Shown piece after piece: positions 47,426-59,588 of a stretch of DNA of 64,000 nucleotides. The translations under genes were made by a program, and so were the position numbers. The notes below the pieces were generated by a model, which was not told where the DNA came from, searched no databases, and saw nothing but the letters and a program-made list of their open reading frames with translations. Numbering within the stretch: the stretch's first letter is position 1; every line of letters begins with the position of its first letter. The stretch comes from Bombilactobacillus mellifer (lineage in GTDB: Bacteria > Bacillota > Bacilli > Lactobacillales > Lactobacillaceae), in NCBI RefSeq assembly GCF_000970795.1, contig NZ_KQ034028.1:1159304-1223303 (forward strand), given 5' to 3'.

Positions 47426-48079
47426 TTATCTATTTTTTAAATTAATACTTCTTTTGTTTACTAAAATTTTATTTTTATCAACCGAATGATTAACTAGTGT
47501 TCCTGCGCCAATAACTGCTCCACTATTAATAACAACGCCATCTAAAATAGTTACATTAGCACCTATCCAAACATTATTCCCAATGATGATTCCCTTTTGA
47601 GCTACGCCTTGTTCTTTAATTAATTTATTAGAATCAGAAAAAATATGATTTTCAGCGATTAACATACTTCTAGGTCCAATCATTACATTCTTTCCAATTT
47701 GAACTTTTCCAGCGCAACCTATAAAGCCATCGGGGCCAATAGAACTATTGTCCCCCATTTCTAATCCATATCCTATATGCCCTACTCCATAATAACTACT
47801 GGGCCTTATCATTACATTGCGCCCTATCGTGACATTATTACCTAATTTTATGCCATGGCTTGATAATCCCTGTATTTCAGAACAGTCTTCAAATTTTACG
47901 TTTTTTCCTACTGAAATATATTGTTTATTTTGCAAAGTAACATGTCTGCCTACAAAAAGTAATCCCTTCGAACGTCTTAAAAAGATTTTTTTAAAAAATC
48001 CCCTAAATATTTTTAATAAAGCAGAAATAATTATTTGGGACTTACTCCATGTCGATACGTCTCTATTTATCAAAACCAT
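47426..48079 (-). CDS. Hexapeptide-repeat acyltransferase (O-acetyltransferase type)
   Basis: This 217-aa protein is a left-handed beta-helix acyltransferase with repeated hexapeptides such as GNNVTIGRNVMI and IGNNVWIGANVTIL, and the catalytic-His region AENHIF near residue 145. It probably acetylates a sugar of the repeat unit from acetyl-CoA. It starts directly where the preceding GT4 gene ends (0 nt gap), so it is translated with it. The N-terminal 40 residues are basic and hydrophobic and may touch the membrane. The exact sugar and position are unknown. Confidence 0.84.
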   Translation of the reverse strand: MVLINRDVSTWSKSQIIISALLKIFRGFFKKIFLRRSKGLLFVGRHVTLQNKQYISVGKNVKFEDCSEIQGLSSHGIKLGNNVTIGRNVMIRPSSYYGVGHIGYGLEMGDNSSIGPDGFIGCAGKVQIGKNVMIGPRSMLIAENHIFSDSNKLIKEQGVAQKGIIIGNNVWIGANVTILDGVVINSGAVIGAGTLVNHSVDKNKILVNKRSINLKNR

Positions 48080-49231
48080 CTAGCTTATCATCCTATCATA
48101 GATAATCTCAATATTTTTCACAAATGTGACCTCAGAAAAATTATTTTTAATAATTCTTCTAGAATTAATACCATAAAGAACTACTTTATTAGGATCATTG
48201 ACGAGACTTTCAATAGCTTCACTCAACGAGTTTACATTCAAAAAAGGAACTAAAATACCTGAGTACCCATTTCTAATGATCTCCGAGGGACCGCCTTGAT
48301 CATAAGCTATCACTGGCTTGTAATGTTTCATTGCTTCAATCGTGACCAAAGAGAAGGGCTCGGGTCTAGTACTGCAACTCACAAAAATATCAATTGTTTC
48401 AAAAACTTTATCAATTCTTTTTTCATACCCCAAATAATGAATTCTAGTTTTTAAATCGTGTAATGCATTAATTCGATTAAGCAAATTTTTTTCGCGCCAT
48501 TCCTGCCCTTTATATGGATTACCGCTAAATAAAATATGAACGTTCGGATGCCTTATCATTACTGGAATACTTGCTTCTAAAAAATCATTTTGTCCTTTCC
48601 AGGCATTTATTCTCCCAACGTGGCCAATAACAATATCCGTTTTTTTTATATTTAAATGGTTTCTAAGATTGGTCACCTGTAAATTTTGAGATAAATCAAT
48701 GCCATTGTATACGATTTTAACTTTGCTTTCTGGCACAAAACCCGAATTAACTAAATTTTCCTTGGTAGCATTGGATATAGCTATAACAATATCGGAAAAT
48801 TTACCAACCAGATAACTAGTTAATCTATAAATAAATTTTGGATTTGTTAGGATTTCATGAATATGCCAGACAACGGGAACCGTCGTAAATAATTTCAAGA
48901 ATACGCCTTCCAAAACCGCGATAGTGTTAATATGAATTAAATCGATATTTTTGTCTTGCACATACTTTTTTAAGCGAAAACCATACTTAAAATAATTAAA
49001 TATGTAATTCAGAATACCATGAAAAGTTAGATACTCTCTTCTTAGAATAGGATAAGGAATAATACTTACTTTAACATTGTTTTCTTTTAATTTATTTTCC
49101 AAAATTCCATGCTCTGGCAAAAGTACTATGGGTCTAAATTTCTTTTTATTGAGTTTTGTAACCAACTGCAATAAAACTTTATCAGAACCATACATCTCCG
49201 CACCTGCATGTAAATAGAGTATATTGATCAT
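48080..49231 (-). CDS. GT4 family glycosyltransferase
   Basis: This 383-aa GT-B enzyme starts INILYLHAGAEMYGSDK, a Gly-rich acceptor loop typical of capsule GT4 proteins, has HIHEIL near residue 122 and the C-terminal E-x7-E donor motif EPFSLVTIEAMK near 292. It should build part of the repeat unit on the lipid carrier. Its ATG overlaps the stop of the upstream gene (ATGA, 4 nt). Base composition becomes visibly more AT-rich from here to the end of the locus, in contrast to the rfb block. Confidence 0.87.
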   Translation of the reverse strand: MINILYLHAGAEMYGSDKVLLQLVTKLNKKKFRPIVLLPEHGILENKLKENNVKVSIIPYPILRREYLTFHGILNYIFNYFKYGFRLKKYVQDKNIDLIHINTIAVLEGVFLKLFTTVPVVWHIHEILTNPKFIYRLTSYLVGKFSDIVIAISNATKENLVNSGFVPESKVKIVYNGIDLSQNLQVTNLRNHLNIKKTDIVIGHVGRINAWKGQNDFLEASIPVMIRHPNVHILFSGNPYKGQEWREKNLLNRINALHDLKTRIHYLGYEKRIDKVFETIDIFVSCSTRPEPFSLVTIEAMKHYKPVIAYDQGGPSEIIRNGYSGILVPFLNVNSLSEAIESLVNDPNKVVLYGINSRRIIKNNFSEVTFVKNIEIIYDRMIS

Positions 49232-50406
49232 TTATATAAACCAAATTTCGTTTCGTATTTTGCAATTATTAGTGGCCAAGTGTATTCTTTTTTTACTATA
49301 TTTTGAGCTTGGCGACACTTTTGATTCAATTGTTTCTGGGAGTATTGATCTGCCTTATCAATTGTATTGGCTAAACTATGTGATTTTTTGGTCCAATACA
49401 AGGCAACATCGTGTGCCACATCATGGTTAAATCCCACATCAATTAATAAATTTAATTGCGTACTAGAAAGAGCTTCCAATAAACTGGGATTAGTTCCTCC
49501 AACTTCATGTCCATGAATATAGCCATAAGCATTTTCTCTGACGAATTTCAACAATTCTTGATCATAAATTGTACCAACAAATTTAATCCGTGCATCAGAA
49601 GTAAAATTAGTAGCCTGCAAAAGTTTATGATAAAATTTGTTACGTTTTACATTTGTGACAATAACTAAATCTTTTTTTGTTTTAGAAAGCATAAACTCTT
49701 GCAACATAATTTCATAGTTGTTTTCAGGAACAAAACGCCCCACAATTAAATAATAATTATGTAATTTCACATCTTGCGCTGCATACCATTTTTTAACTAT
49801 TGCGCTTTTTGGCGTTAGTTTCGAACTTCCAATCGCTGTTCCATAAGCGATAAAAGTAGTTTCAGGATGATATTTAGCGTAATCATGCTTTATATACTCT
49901 TCAATTTTGCGATTATCACAAATTACCAAGTCTGCATATTTAACCATTAATTTTTCTGAATATTTCCAGTACTTTCTAACCGGCCAAGACCATTTGGCCC
50001 GCTTCCATTCATGTCCATCGGGATTAACAAAATAAAAACCGCCTATTTGATGAATCTTTTTAATATAATGTTTCATAAATGGTCCAATGCGGCAAGTTAA
50101 AATATAAAATATTGGTTTCTGATAATTATTATTTTTTGCGTCTTGTAAAGCATATGACAAAGCCTTTAAATCATAAACAATTGCTTGAGCCGGTCCTATA
50201 TTGGGAACTGTAATATTAAATATTTCCGAATTATTGTAGTAAAAAACTGGCTGATGACCATACTGGGAATTATCGCTGCGAGAAGCAACATGATAATAAA
50301 TATTATTATTTTGCTTACCAGCTGTTAAATTCTCCACAAAAGTTTCATAGCCACCATAGCGAGCTGGAATTCCCTTGGAACCAATGATATAAACATGCTG
50401 CATCAT
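49228..50406 (-). CDS. DUF1972-containing glycosyltransferase, probable rhamnosyltransferase
   Basis: This protein of about 392 aa has the DUF1972 N-terminus (HVYIIGSKGIPARYGGYETF) that marks the Cps2T/WchF/RgpA-like transferases adding rhamnose as the second sugar of streptococcal and lactobacillal polysaccharides, followed by a GT4 C-terminal half with VGGTNPSLLEALSS. It directly follows rfbD, so dTDP-rhamnose is the likely donor. An upstream TTG at 50415 has closer spacing to GGGAG but the conserved N-terminus begins at the paired ATGs 50406/50403. Overlaps the next GT by 4 nt. Confidence 0.86.
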   Translation of the reverse strand: MMQHVYIIGSKGIPARYGGYETFVENLTAGKQNNNIYYHVASRSDNSQYGHQPVFYYNNSEIFNITVPNIGPAQAIVYDLKALSYALQDAKNNNYQKPIFYILTCRIGPFMKHYIKKIHQIGGFYFVNPDGHEWKRAKWSWPVRKYWKYSEKLMVKYADLVICDNRKIEEYIKHDYAKYHPETTFIAYGTAIGSSKLTPKSAIVKKWYAAQDVKLHNYYLIVGRFVPENNYEIMLQEFMLSKTKKDLVIVTNVKRNKFYHKLLQATNFTSDARIKFVGTIYDQELLKFVRENAYGYIHGHEVGGTNPSLLEALSSTQLNLLIDVGFNHDVAHDVALYWTKKSHSLANTIDKADQYSQKQLNQKCRQAQNIVKKEYTWPLIIAKYETKFGLYK

Positions 50407-50426
50407 ATAAATCAATAATCTCCCAA

Positions 50427-52894
<2,468 letters not shown>

Positions 52895-52895
<1 letters not shown>

Positions 52896-53761
52896 TATTT
52901 TCCCACCAATCTTAATAAGTATTTACCATAATCATTTTTTTGCAGTGGCTGTGCCAATTCCAATAATTTTTCTGGGGAAATATAACCCATGCGATAAGCA
53001 ATTTCTTCCAAACACGCAACTTTTAAATTCTGATTTTTTTGTATAGTTGCAATAAATCCACTTGCCTCATGTAAAGAATCATGTGTTCCGGTATCTAACC
53101 ATGCATAGCCTCGCCGCATAATTTTTACATCGAGTTGTCCTTGATCCAAATAAGCTTGATTAATACTGGAAATCTCCAGTTCCCCACGTGCTGAGGGACG
53201 AATATTTTTAGCGATATCAACTACATGATTATCATAAAAATACAATCCCGTAACTGCATAATTACTTGCTGGATGTTTAGGCTTTTCAACAATTGATTTT
53301 GCATGCATTTTTTCATCAAATTCGACAACCCCAAAACGTTCGGGATCATTAACATGGTAACCAAAAATAGTGGCGCCAACTGTTTTTTGAGCACATTCTT
53401 GTAATAAATGTGATAGTCCACTGCCGTAAAAAATATTGTCCCCAAGTACTAAACAAACTGCATCTGAACCAATAAATTTTTTCCCAACGATAAATGCATC
53501 CGCTAGTCCACGAGGTTCCTTTTGAACTGCATAAGAAATATTCAGCCCCAAATCACTACCATCAGCAAACAAATCTTCAAAACGTGAAATATCCATTGGA
53601 GTGGAAATAATCAAAATTTCCCTGATACCAGCTAGCATTAATACTGACATCGGATAATAAATCATGGGCTTATCGTAAATGGGAATTAATTGCTTAGAAA
53701 TTGCCCGTGTAATCGGATACAAGCGAGTGCCCGAACCACCTGCTAAAATTATCCCTTTCAT
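52895..53761 (-). CDS. rfbA: Glucose-1-phosphate thymidylyltransferase
   Basis: This 288-aa nucleotidyltransferase makes dTDP-glucose from Glc-1-P, the product of the PgcA encoded elsewhere in the window. It has the [17 protein letters not shown] signature near residue 8, the metal-binding LGDNIFYG near 107 and the EKPKHP motif near 160. It is the first of the rhamnose genes, 23 nt after the priming transferase. It is a complete protein. Confidence 0.96.
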
Positions 53762-53784
53762 TACAATTGACCCCCCATTTCCCC

Positions 53785-54459
53785 TTAAAATGCATTATTA
53801 GGAAAAATAATAATCTTAATAGTTTGTAAAATTATTTTAAAATCGAAATAAAGTCCGCGCTCTTTTATATATTTTAAATCCAGCTCTACCATTTCGTGAA
53901 AACCAACATTATTACGACCACTAACTTGCCATAAACCCGTACAACCAGGTTTGACAGAAAGTCTTTGTTTGTCATAATCAGTGTATTGGACTACTTCTCT
54001 TTCTAACGGCGGTCGCGGACCAACTAACGACATATCACCTTTAAAAACATTCCATAATTGAGGTATCTCATCTAAACTATGTCGCCTTAAAAAATGTCCC
54101 ACTTTCGTAACTCGTGGATCATGCTTCATCTTAAACATCGCCCCATCTACTTCATTTTGCGACTTTAATTTGGTGATGATCGAGTCCGCGTTTTCCTGCA
54201 TCGAACGAAATTTGTACATTTTAAAAAGTATTTGGTATTTCCCTACTCGAGTCTGCGTATAAAAAATTGTTCCTTTTGGATTTTCCCATTTGATAGCACA
54301 CGCAATCAAAAATCCCGGAACAAGAAAGATTAATATTCCTAACAAGCTAAATAAAATATCACACGAACGTTTAATAAATCTATATACATACCTGCTATTT
54401 TGTTGCGAAATTGTTAGAGAAGTATCTAACTTTTTGGGTATTCTGTTTTCCCCCTGCAA
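53785..54459 (-). CDS. Priming sugar-phosphate transferase (WbaP/EpsE-like, short form)
   Basis: This 224-aa, polyprenyl-phosphate hexose-1-phosphate transferase starts the repeat unit by moving Glc- or Gal-1-P onto undecaprenyl phosphate. It has one membrane segment near residues 35-60 and the catalytic PGT domain with [30 protein letters not shown] and the DMSLVGPRP motif. The short form lacks the N-terminal CoA-binding-like domain of WbaP. The start is TTG with GGGGGA 7 nt upstream. It follows a 400-nt untranslated gap after the epimerase, so it may have its own promoter. Confidence 0.87.
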   Translation of the reverse strand: MQGENRIPKKLDTSLTISQQNSRYVYRFIKRSCDILFSLLGILIFLVPGFLIACAIKWENPKGTIFYTQTRVGKYQILFKMYKFRSMQENADSIITKLKSQNEVDGAMFKMKHDPRVTKVGHFLRRHSLDEIPQLWNVFKGDMSLVGPRPPLEREVVQYTDYDKQRLSVKPGCTGLWQVSGRNNVGFHEMVELDLKYIKERGLYFDFKIILQTIKIIIFPNNAF

Positions 54460-54860
54460 AATAATTCCCCCAAAAATTATTTTTATTTATAACTTTATCT
54501 TAATCATACACTTCCAATAATATTATATTAACATACATAATCGCAAAAATAATTATACTTTTAACGATATAATTTACTTTAACAATCCACTAATATCCCA
54601 ATTTGAAATAAAGCGTATTCATTACTAAGTTTCACCAAATCATCGATTGATACACGGAATTAAAAACAAGAATTGAATAGATTACTGAAAATATCTTACC
54701 TTTTATCTTATTATCAATCCAAGGTCTCTACTATTATAAATGTTTAAAACAATCAGTTATGTGTGCTGCTGTTATTTAAATAATGTCTAGCTTAAAATCA
54801 AAATATCTTGACTAAAATAGTCCCCCCAAATTTATATCCATAATTTATTTTGATTTAATA
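54460..54860 (-). other. AT-rich non-coding gap inside the polysaccharide locus
   Basis: No ORF with a credible start and ribosome-binding site was found in 401 nt. On minus, TATAAT hexamers occur in an AT-rich run upstream of the priming-transferase gene; one TATAAT has a weak TTTTTG -35 16 bp upstream, so an internal promoter is possible. GACTA/TAGTC forms a small hairpin near 54814. Nothing recognisable as a transposon remnant is present. Confidence 0.4.
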
Positions 54861-55802
54861 TCAGATATTTTGAGCAGCAATATAAGCAGATAATCCCTCT
54901 TGAATGCTATATTCAGGCTGAAAACCTAGTTTTTGAATTTTGCTAATATCTGCTCCGGAATCCTTTACATCCCCTTTACGAGCAGAATGTCTAACAATTT
55001 TTAAATGTTTTCCATAAACATTTTCAAAGATCTCAATGACCTTGTTTAAAGAGATCGATTTTCCTGTGGCAATGTTATAAACATTATTGTTAGTATTGCT
55101 GTTGTGCAATAACAGCAGCACTGCCCGAATGACATCTTGAACATAAACAAAATCCCTAGTCTGTTCTCCATCACCAAAAAGAGCAAACTCAGAATCTTCG
55201 GTCAAGGCTTTATTAATTATGGATAAAACCCCAGAATAGGGAGAATTCGGATTTTGTTTAGGGCCGTACACATTAAAAAATCGCGCGGCTACTGTATTTA
55301 AGCCGTACAACTTACCATAATTCAGTAAATAACGCTCAGTCGTGAATTTATCAATTGCATATGGAGACAAAGGATCGATTAAAGAAGTTTCCTGTTTAGT
55401 AGTAGGACCTCCATTACCATAAACCGCCGCCGAAGAGGCAAAGAATATTTTTTTGATGTTAATCTGATGTTTCCTTATAACATCAAAAACATTTAAATTA
55501 GCTTCACAATTAATAGCATGAGTTTCGATGGGTCTCACTACTGAGTCAGCCACACTAGCCACCGCACCAAGCAAAACCAGATAGTCAAAATGATTATTAA
55601 CTAATAGCTTACGCATAAAGTCATGATCAGTAATTGATTTTTGATAAACAGTTACTTGCTCAGGATTTAGTTTATTGATATTTGCCAAACTACCCATCGA
55701 AAGGTCATCCACGATTACTACTGTGTCACCATTTTCAACAAGTACTTGTGCTAAATTAGAACCAATAAAACCAGCACCGCCCGTTATTAAATAATTAGCC
55801 AC
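54861..55802 (-). CDS. NAD-dependent epimerase (UDP-glucose 4-epimerase-like)
   Basis: This extended SDR of about 313 aa has the Rossmann motif TGGAGFIGSN near residue 8, catalytic SSAAVYG near 120 and YxxxK (YAIDK) near 145, and the RFFNVYGP segment near 175. It probably interconverts UDP-hexoses such as UDP-Glc/UDP-Gal or their N-acetyl forms for the repeat unit; the substrate is not fixed by sequence. A GTG at 55814 opens the frame, but the GTG at 55802 has AGGTGG 8 nt upstream and begins the conserved fold, so I chose it. It is 15 nt after the LCP gene. Confidence 0.85.
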   Translation of the reverse strand: MANYLITGGAGFIGSNLAQVLVENGDTVVIVDDLSMGSLANINKLNPEQVTVYQKSITDHDFMRKLLVNNHFDYLVLLGAVASVADSVVRPIETHAINCEANLNVFDVIRKHQINIKKIFFASSAAVYGNGGPTTKQETSLIDPLSPYAIDKFTTERYLLNYGKLYGLNTVAARFFNVYGPKQNPNSPYSGVLSIINKALTEDSEFALFGDGEQTRDFVYVQDVIRAVLLLLHNSNTNNNVYNIATGKSISLNKVIEIFENVYGKHLKIVRHSARKGDVKDSGADISKIQKLGFQPEYSIQEGLSAYIAAQNI

Positions 55803-55817
55803 GATTTTTTCCACCTA

Positions 55818-56771
55818 CTATTTTAAATTTAATTGCTGTTTTAAAGTTTGAGTTACTGCACTAACTTCATGAGCATCCATTACTTGATATGATTGACCAT
55901 CAATCATTTGCCCGTGTCCTCTCAGTTGTAAAGTTTGAAAATTCAAAGCTTTACGGTATTTTTTTTGAATACTTAAAACATCCTTTAAAGTGAGATTGGT
56001 CTGTAAGTTATCCTGCATCGCTGTTAAAAACTCATTATAGTGCGTCAACATATTTAGGGAAACAGCTTTTCTTAATACCGCTTGGATTATTTGTTGTTGT
56101 CGACGTTGGCGGCCAAAATCATTATCCGGATCACTATAACGCATACGGGAATATTTTAGAGCATCAGATCCATTTAAATAGATTACACCTTTAGGAAAAT
56201 GTTTGCCCTCGTAATTAAAAGTAAATTTATTGTTTACTTTGACCCCACCGACTGCACTCACTAATTGCTCAATACCCCGCATATTCAATAAAACATAATA
56301 ATCCACAGGGACATCCAAAAAATTTTGGACAGTATTAATGACGTTAGAAACACCACCATACTCATAGGCGGAATTGATTTTAGCTAGTTTATTAGTTCGA
56401 GCAATTTTGACACGGGAATCTCGAGCAATACTCAACATTTTCGTTTGCTTAGTTTGAGGATTTACCGTTGCCAAAATCATGGAGTCCGTACGTCCCTGTT
56501 CCTTGCGTCCCAAAGCACCTGTATCCGTACCTAACAAGAGAATCGAAAATGGTTTTTGTCCATCTAAATGAATAGCTTGTTGGCCCCGCAGGTTTTTAAT
56601 CGACTTATTTTTCTTTTTATAAACGGATTGCGCCGTATGATTGACATCGTAGTAAATACGACCAGCATAAGCACCTACTCCTGCCAAAGCTAAAAATATC
56701 ACAATTAGTCCAATTTCCAGAATTGTTTTTTTTCGTTTACTGTGGCGCCGTTTTTTCTTATCTTGTACCAT
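55818..56771 (-). CDS. LCP family cell-wall ligase (LytR-CpsA-Psr)
   Basis: This 317-aa type-II membrane protein transfers a polyprenyl-pyrophosphate-linked polymer to peptidoglycan or teichoic acid. It has one N-terminal helix after a basic KKKRRHSKRKK tail and the extracellular LCP domain with LLGTDTG near residue 80, GRTDSMI near 94, and the conserved Arg segment SIARDSRV near 117. An ATG at 56810 also opens the frame but lies in the previous gene; the ATG at 56771 has AGGAAAGG upstream. In this locus it probably anchors the polysaccharide to the wall, as CpsA in streptococci. Confidence 0.88.
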   Translation of the reverse strand: MVQDKKKRRHSKRKKTILEIGLIVIFLALAGVGAYAGRIYYDVNHTAQSVYKKKNKSIKNLRGQQAIHLDGQKPFSILLLGTDTGALGRKEQGRTDSMILATVNPQTKQTKMLSIARDSRVKIARTNKLAKINSAYEYGGVSNVINTVQNFLDVPVDYYVLLNMRGIEQLVSAVGGVKVNNKFTFNYEGKHFPKGVIYLNGSDALKYSRMRYSDPDNDFGRQRRQQQIIQAVLRKAVSLNMLTHYNEFLTAMQDNLQTNLTLKDVLSIQKKYRKALNFQTLQLRGHGQMIDGQSYQVMDAHEVSAVTQTLKQQLNLK

Positions 56772-56791
56772 ATGTAATAAAGCCTTTCCTC

Positions 56792-57574
56792 TTAAATTAA
56801 TTTCCACCAAGGTTTTTTCTTTGTAATAGAGGTGTAATTCGTCACTGAAATCTCATCTCCATTAACTAAAGCACGAGCGGTTTTTAAAAATTGAGTCACC
56901 TTAGTTTCTCCAAAATCTTGATGAATGGCCTGCAAAGCTTCTTGTAAATAAAAATTACGCCGCTGCAAACCGTGAGCGTCAGAAGCTATACATTGAACTA
57001 AATTATGCTGGACCATTAATTGGGCAGTTTTTTGAATTTGCTTGCCAAAGATTCCCAAATAACTGGGTGCCGTTAACTGGGCCAAGCAACCCATATCCAA
57101 ATATGTGATTAAATCATTGGGATCTTTAATAAAATGAGCGTTGCGTTCTGGATGAACAATCACTGGTATCTTTCCTAAGGCTAAAATTTTTGTAAATAAT
57201 GGTTTTGCATAAATTGGCACTTCGGAACTGGGAAACTCCAGTAACAGATATTGTTCTTGTAAATCGGTATATAAAACTTCATCTCGTGCCATACAATCCA
57301 CTAAATCCCCACTAATATGGGTTTCTTGGCCAGGCAACAAATGTAATTGAATTTGCTGGACATCTAATTCGTGTTGCACGCGCTCTACCAAAGGGATAAT
57401 ATCGCTTTTTTTATTATTATATTGACCATTATTATAGTGGGGGGTACATAAAATATGAGTAATCCCTTGGTCGACAGCCTTGTGCGCCATGGCTAACGTA
57501 TCTTCCATAGTTTGGGCACCATCATCTACTCCCGGCAAGATATGACAATGTAAATCAATTACTGGTTGAGACAT
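56792..57574 (-). CDS. wzb: Protein-tyrosine phosphatase of PHP type (Wzb/CpsB)
   Basis: This 260-aa, PHP-domain metalloenzyme removes phosphate from tyrosine residues of the Wze/CpsD kinase, controlling polysaccharide export. Metal ligands are seen in DLHCHILPGVDDG near residue 8, HYNNG near 40, GQETH near 82, HPERN near 140 and SDAHGLQRR near 200. The start overlaps the kinase stop by 1 nt. Length and motifs match CpsB of streptococci and lactobacilli. Confidence 0.92.
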   Translation of the reverse strand: MSQPVIDLHCHILPGVDDGAQTMEDTLAMAHKAVDQGITHILCTPHYNNGQYNNKKSDIIPLVERVQHELDVQQIQLHLLPGQETHISGDLVDCMARDEVLYTDLQEQYLLLEFPSSEVPIYAKPLFTKILALGKIPVIVHPERNAHFIKDPNDLITYLDMGCLAQLTAPSYLGIFGKQIQKTAQLMVQHNLVQCIASDAHGLQRRNFYLQEALQAIHQDFGETKVTQFLKTARALVNGDEISVTNYTSITKKKPWWKLI

Positions 57575-58287
57575 TATTTATCACTATAGTAGTAATAACC
57601 CGCATCGTTGGCTGAATCGACGCCATTATATACTACCCCTAAAATACGGGCATGAGCAATTTCTAACAGTTGTTTAGCTTTGAGTAGAGCAGCCTTTTCA
57701 CTAACACCTTCGCGCGCCACCAGAATGGTTCCGTCAGCTTTAGAAGCTACAATTTGTGCATCAGTTACCGTAACTACAGGCGGCATATCTACAATAATCA
57801 CATCAAATAACCGAGTCAATTGATCCATAATGACCTCCTCGCGGGTTGAGCCCAGTAACTCCGAGGGGTTAGGTGGTTGTGGGCCACTTGTTAATACAGA
57901 TAAATTATCAATCGTTGTTTTTTGAATTGAATCAGCAATATCATCAGGAGATACTAATAACGTGCTCAGTCCTTTTTGATTGCTTAAGCGAAAAGTTTTC
58001 CAAACCGTGGGTTTGCGCATATCACCATCCAACAACAGTGTCTTTTTACCAGACTTGGCAAAAACTATTGCCAAATTGGCCGCCGTTAAGGATTTTCCCT
58101 CTGATGGTCCCGAAGAAGTAATTACAATGGATTTGACAGGATGATCACTGGAAGCTGCAAATTGGATATTAGTACGAATGGTCCGGTATTGTTCCGCAAT
58201 AGTTGACCGCGAATTTAATAAACTAATTAAACTGACAGCCGCAGTTTTTTGACTAGCTAATTGGGTTTTGCTTTTCTTTTTAAACAT
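57574..58287 (-). CDS. wze: Tyrosine-protein kinase of the BY family (Wze/CpsD)
   Basis: This 237-aa, BY-kinase autophosphorylates on a C-terminal tyrosine cluster (GYYYYSDK) and together with Wzd sets chain length. Motifs include Walker A SSGPSEGKS near residue 58, Walker A' LLDGDMRKP near 85 and Walker B IIVDMPP near 165. The stand-alone form lacks the transmembrane domain, which is on Wzd. It starts 11 nt after wzd and overlaps wzb by 1 nt. The tyrosines are intact. Confidence 0.93.
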   Translation of the reverse strand: MFKKKSKTQLASQKTAAVSLISLLNSRSTIAEQYRTIRTNIQFAASSDHPVKSIVITSSGPSEGKSLTAANLAIVFAKSGKKTLLLDGDMRKPTVWKTFRLSNQKGLSTLLVSPDDIADSIQKTTIDNLSVLTSGPQPPNPSELLGSTREEVIMDQLTRLFDVIIVDMPPVVTVTDAQIVASKADGTILVAREGVSEKAALLKAKQLLEIAHARILGVVYNGVDSANDAGYYYYSDK

Positions 58288-58298
58288 TTATTAACTCC

Positions 58299-59075
58299 TT
58301 AAATATTCCGACCGCGGCGCGTCGTAACTTCATTATCTTTCCGGTTTTTCTGATCCATGCCAAAATCACGCGCATTTGTGGTCTGCTGTAACTGTTGCTG
58401 AGAAATGCGTGCTACATGGCCAATAACTGTTAACCCTAATTTATCCGTAATAAAGTCCTCGTCTTTGATAGTTAGATCGCGCATTTCTACCAAGAAAACC
58501 AATCCTATACCGCAGACAATACCCACAACCAAACCAATAAGTATATTTAATCCTTTTTTAGGAGAAACAGGTTTTTGAGGGACTTGTGCCTTGGAAATAA
58601 TCGAAATCTTATTGACATTTAAGTATTTTTGCACATTTTTTTGAAATTCATATGCTACGATATTGGCAATCGCTTTAGCATCATAACGATTGATATCTTT
58701 AGCCTTAATAGTGAACATTAACGAATTTTGCGGTTGAGTTACTTGTAGAGATTTTTTTAATTGATTAGTACTACGTTTAATGCCAATTCTTTTCAGGTCT
58801 CGACTGGATTTTTCTAAGACCACATCCCCCATGACAAATTCTTTATAAGTATTGACTAACTGCAAATTAGCAGTTACGTCGTTATTAGTATCTTGAGCCT
58901 GTTGCTGTTTAGGTAAAGTAGCAACAATTTGGGTTTGTGATTGGTATTTAGGAGTCATCACTACAAAAGTCACAATCAAGGCTAATATCACACCTACAAT
59001 TGCACTATTCAAAACAATCCGCCAATGTTTTTTTATAATTTGGTAGAATTCATCAATATTAATATTTTGTTCCAT
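58299..59075 (-). CDS. wzd: Polysaccharide chain-length regulator (Wzd/CpsC)
   Basis: This 258-aa protein has a Wzz-type extracellular domain between two membrane helices (about residues 20-40 and 175-195), and a short cytosolic tail that activates the Wze kinase. It is first in the exopolysaccharide operon and has a recognisable promoter upstream. The helix regions flank the coiled-coil-like stretch near residues 85-160. ATG start with AGGGAAAGG upstream. Families with this order (wzd-wze-wzb) are typical of lactobacilli. Confidence 0.91.
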   Translation of the reverse strand: MEQNINIDEFYQIIKKHWRIVLNSAIVGVILALIVTFVVMTPKYQSQTQIVATLPKQQQAQDTNNDVTANLQLVNTYKEFVMGDVVLEKSSRDLKRIGIKRSTNQLKKSLQVTQPQNSLMFTIKAKDINRYDAKAIANIVAYEFQKNVQKYLNVNKISIISKAQVPQKPVSPKKGLNILIGLVVGIVCGIGLVFLVEMRDLTIKDEDFITDKLGLTVIGHVARISQQQLQQTTNARDFGMDQKNRKDNEVTTRRGRNI

Positions 59076-59148
59076 ATACCTTTCCCTAATTCTGACTAAC
59101 GTTCATTATCATTGAATTATCAAAAAATAATGATTGCGCTTTTACTAT

Positions 59149-59177
59149 AATATATAATATCTGATTTCATTTTTCAA
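59149..59177 (-). promoter_or_regulatory. Promoter of the exopolysaccharide operon
   Basis: On minus, TTGAAA (59177-59172) and TATATT (59154-59149) are separated by 17 bp, about 75 nt before wzd. The leader can form a TCATTAT/ATAATGA hairpin. Confidence 0.65.
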
Positions 59178-59196
59178 AGATACGATGATGAACGCT

Positions 59197-59580
59197 TTAT
59201 TTACTCTGGGGATTAAATTCTAAGTGATAACCTTGATCCAAAGTGATCGCAGTTACCTGATATGTTAAAATTTGAATTTGTTCAATGAGCGGTTGTGACA
59301 ATTGCTGCACTATTTGAGCATCTAGTTGATCAATGGTTTGTGGGCAATTTATTAATTGTACTACTTGGCCAACTAAGCCTGAAATTGCAAATGTTGTACC
59401 CTTTGGATGAATATCAAAGGGGGTCATGACCTGAAGTGTCAGCGCATTTTTTACTGGTTCTTGCGGCTCATAATCTTGAAGTTCTACCTGTACTTCAGTT
59501 TTAATCGGACTCGAGGCGTCGACAACGTCATAATGAAAACTCTGGACTACAATCGGCCCTTTATTCGCTTGAATATCCAT
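59197..59580 (-). CDS. DUF1149 family protein
   Basis: This 127-aa protein matches the DUF1149 family of Lactobacillales. The fold of the streptococcal member is SecB-like, which suggests a chaperone-type role, but function is not established. It has no signal peptide or membrane segment. It starts 8 nt after trmL with GGAGG upstream, so the two are cotranscribed. The polysaccharide operon begins about 120 nt downstream from its own promoter. Confidence 0.75.
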   Translation of the reverse strand: MDIQANKGPIVVQSFHYDVVDASSPIKTEVQVELQDYEPQEPVKNALTLQVMTPFDIHPKGTTFAISGLVGQVVQLINCPQTIDQLDAQIVQQLSQPLIEQIQILTYQVTAITLDQGYHLEFNPQSK

Positions 59581-59588
59581 AATTCCTC

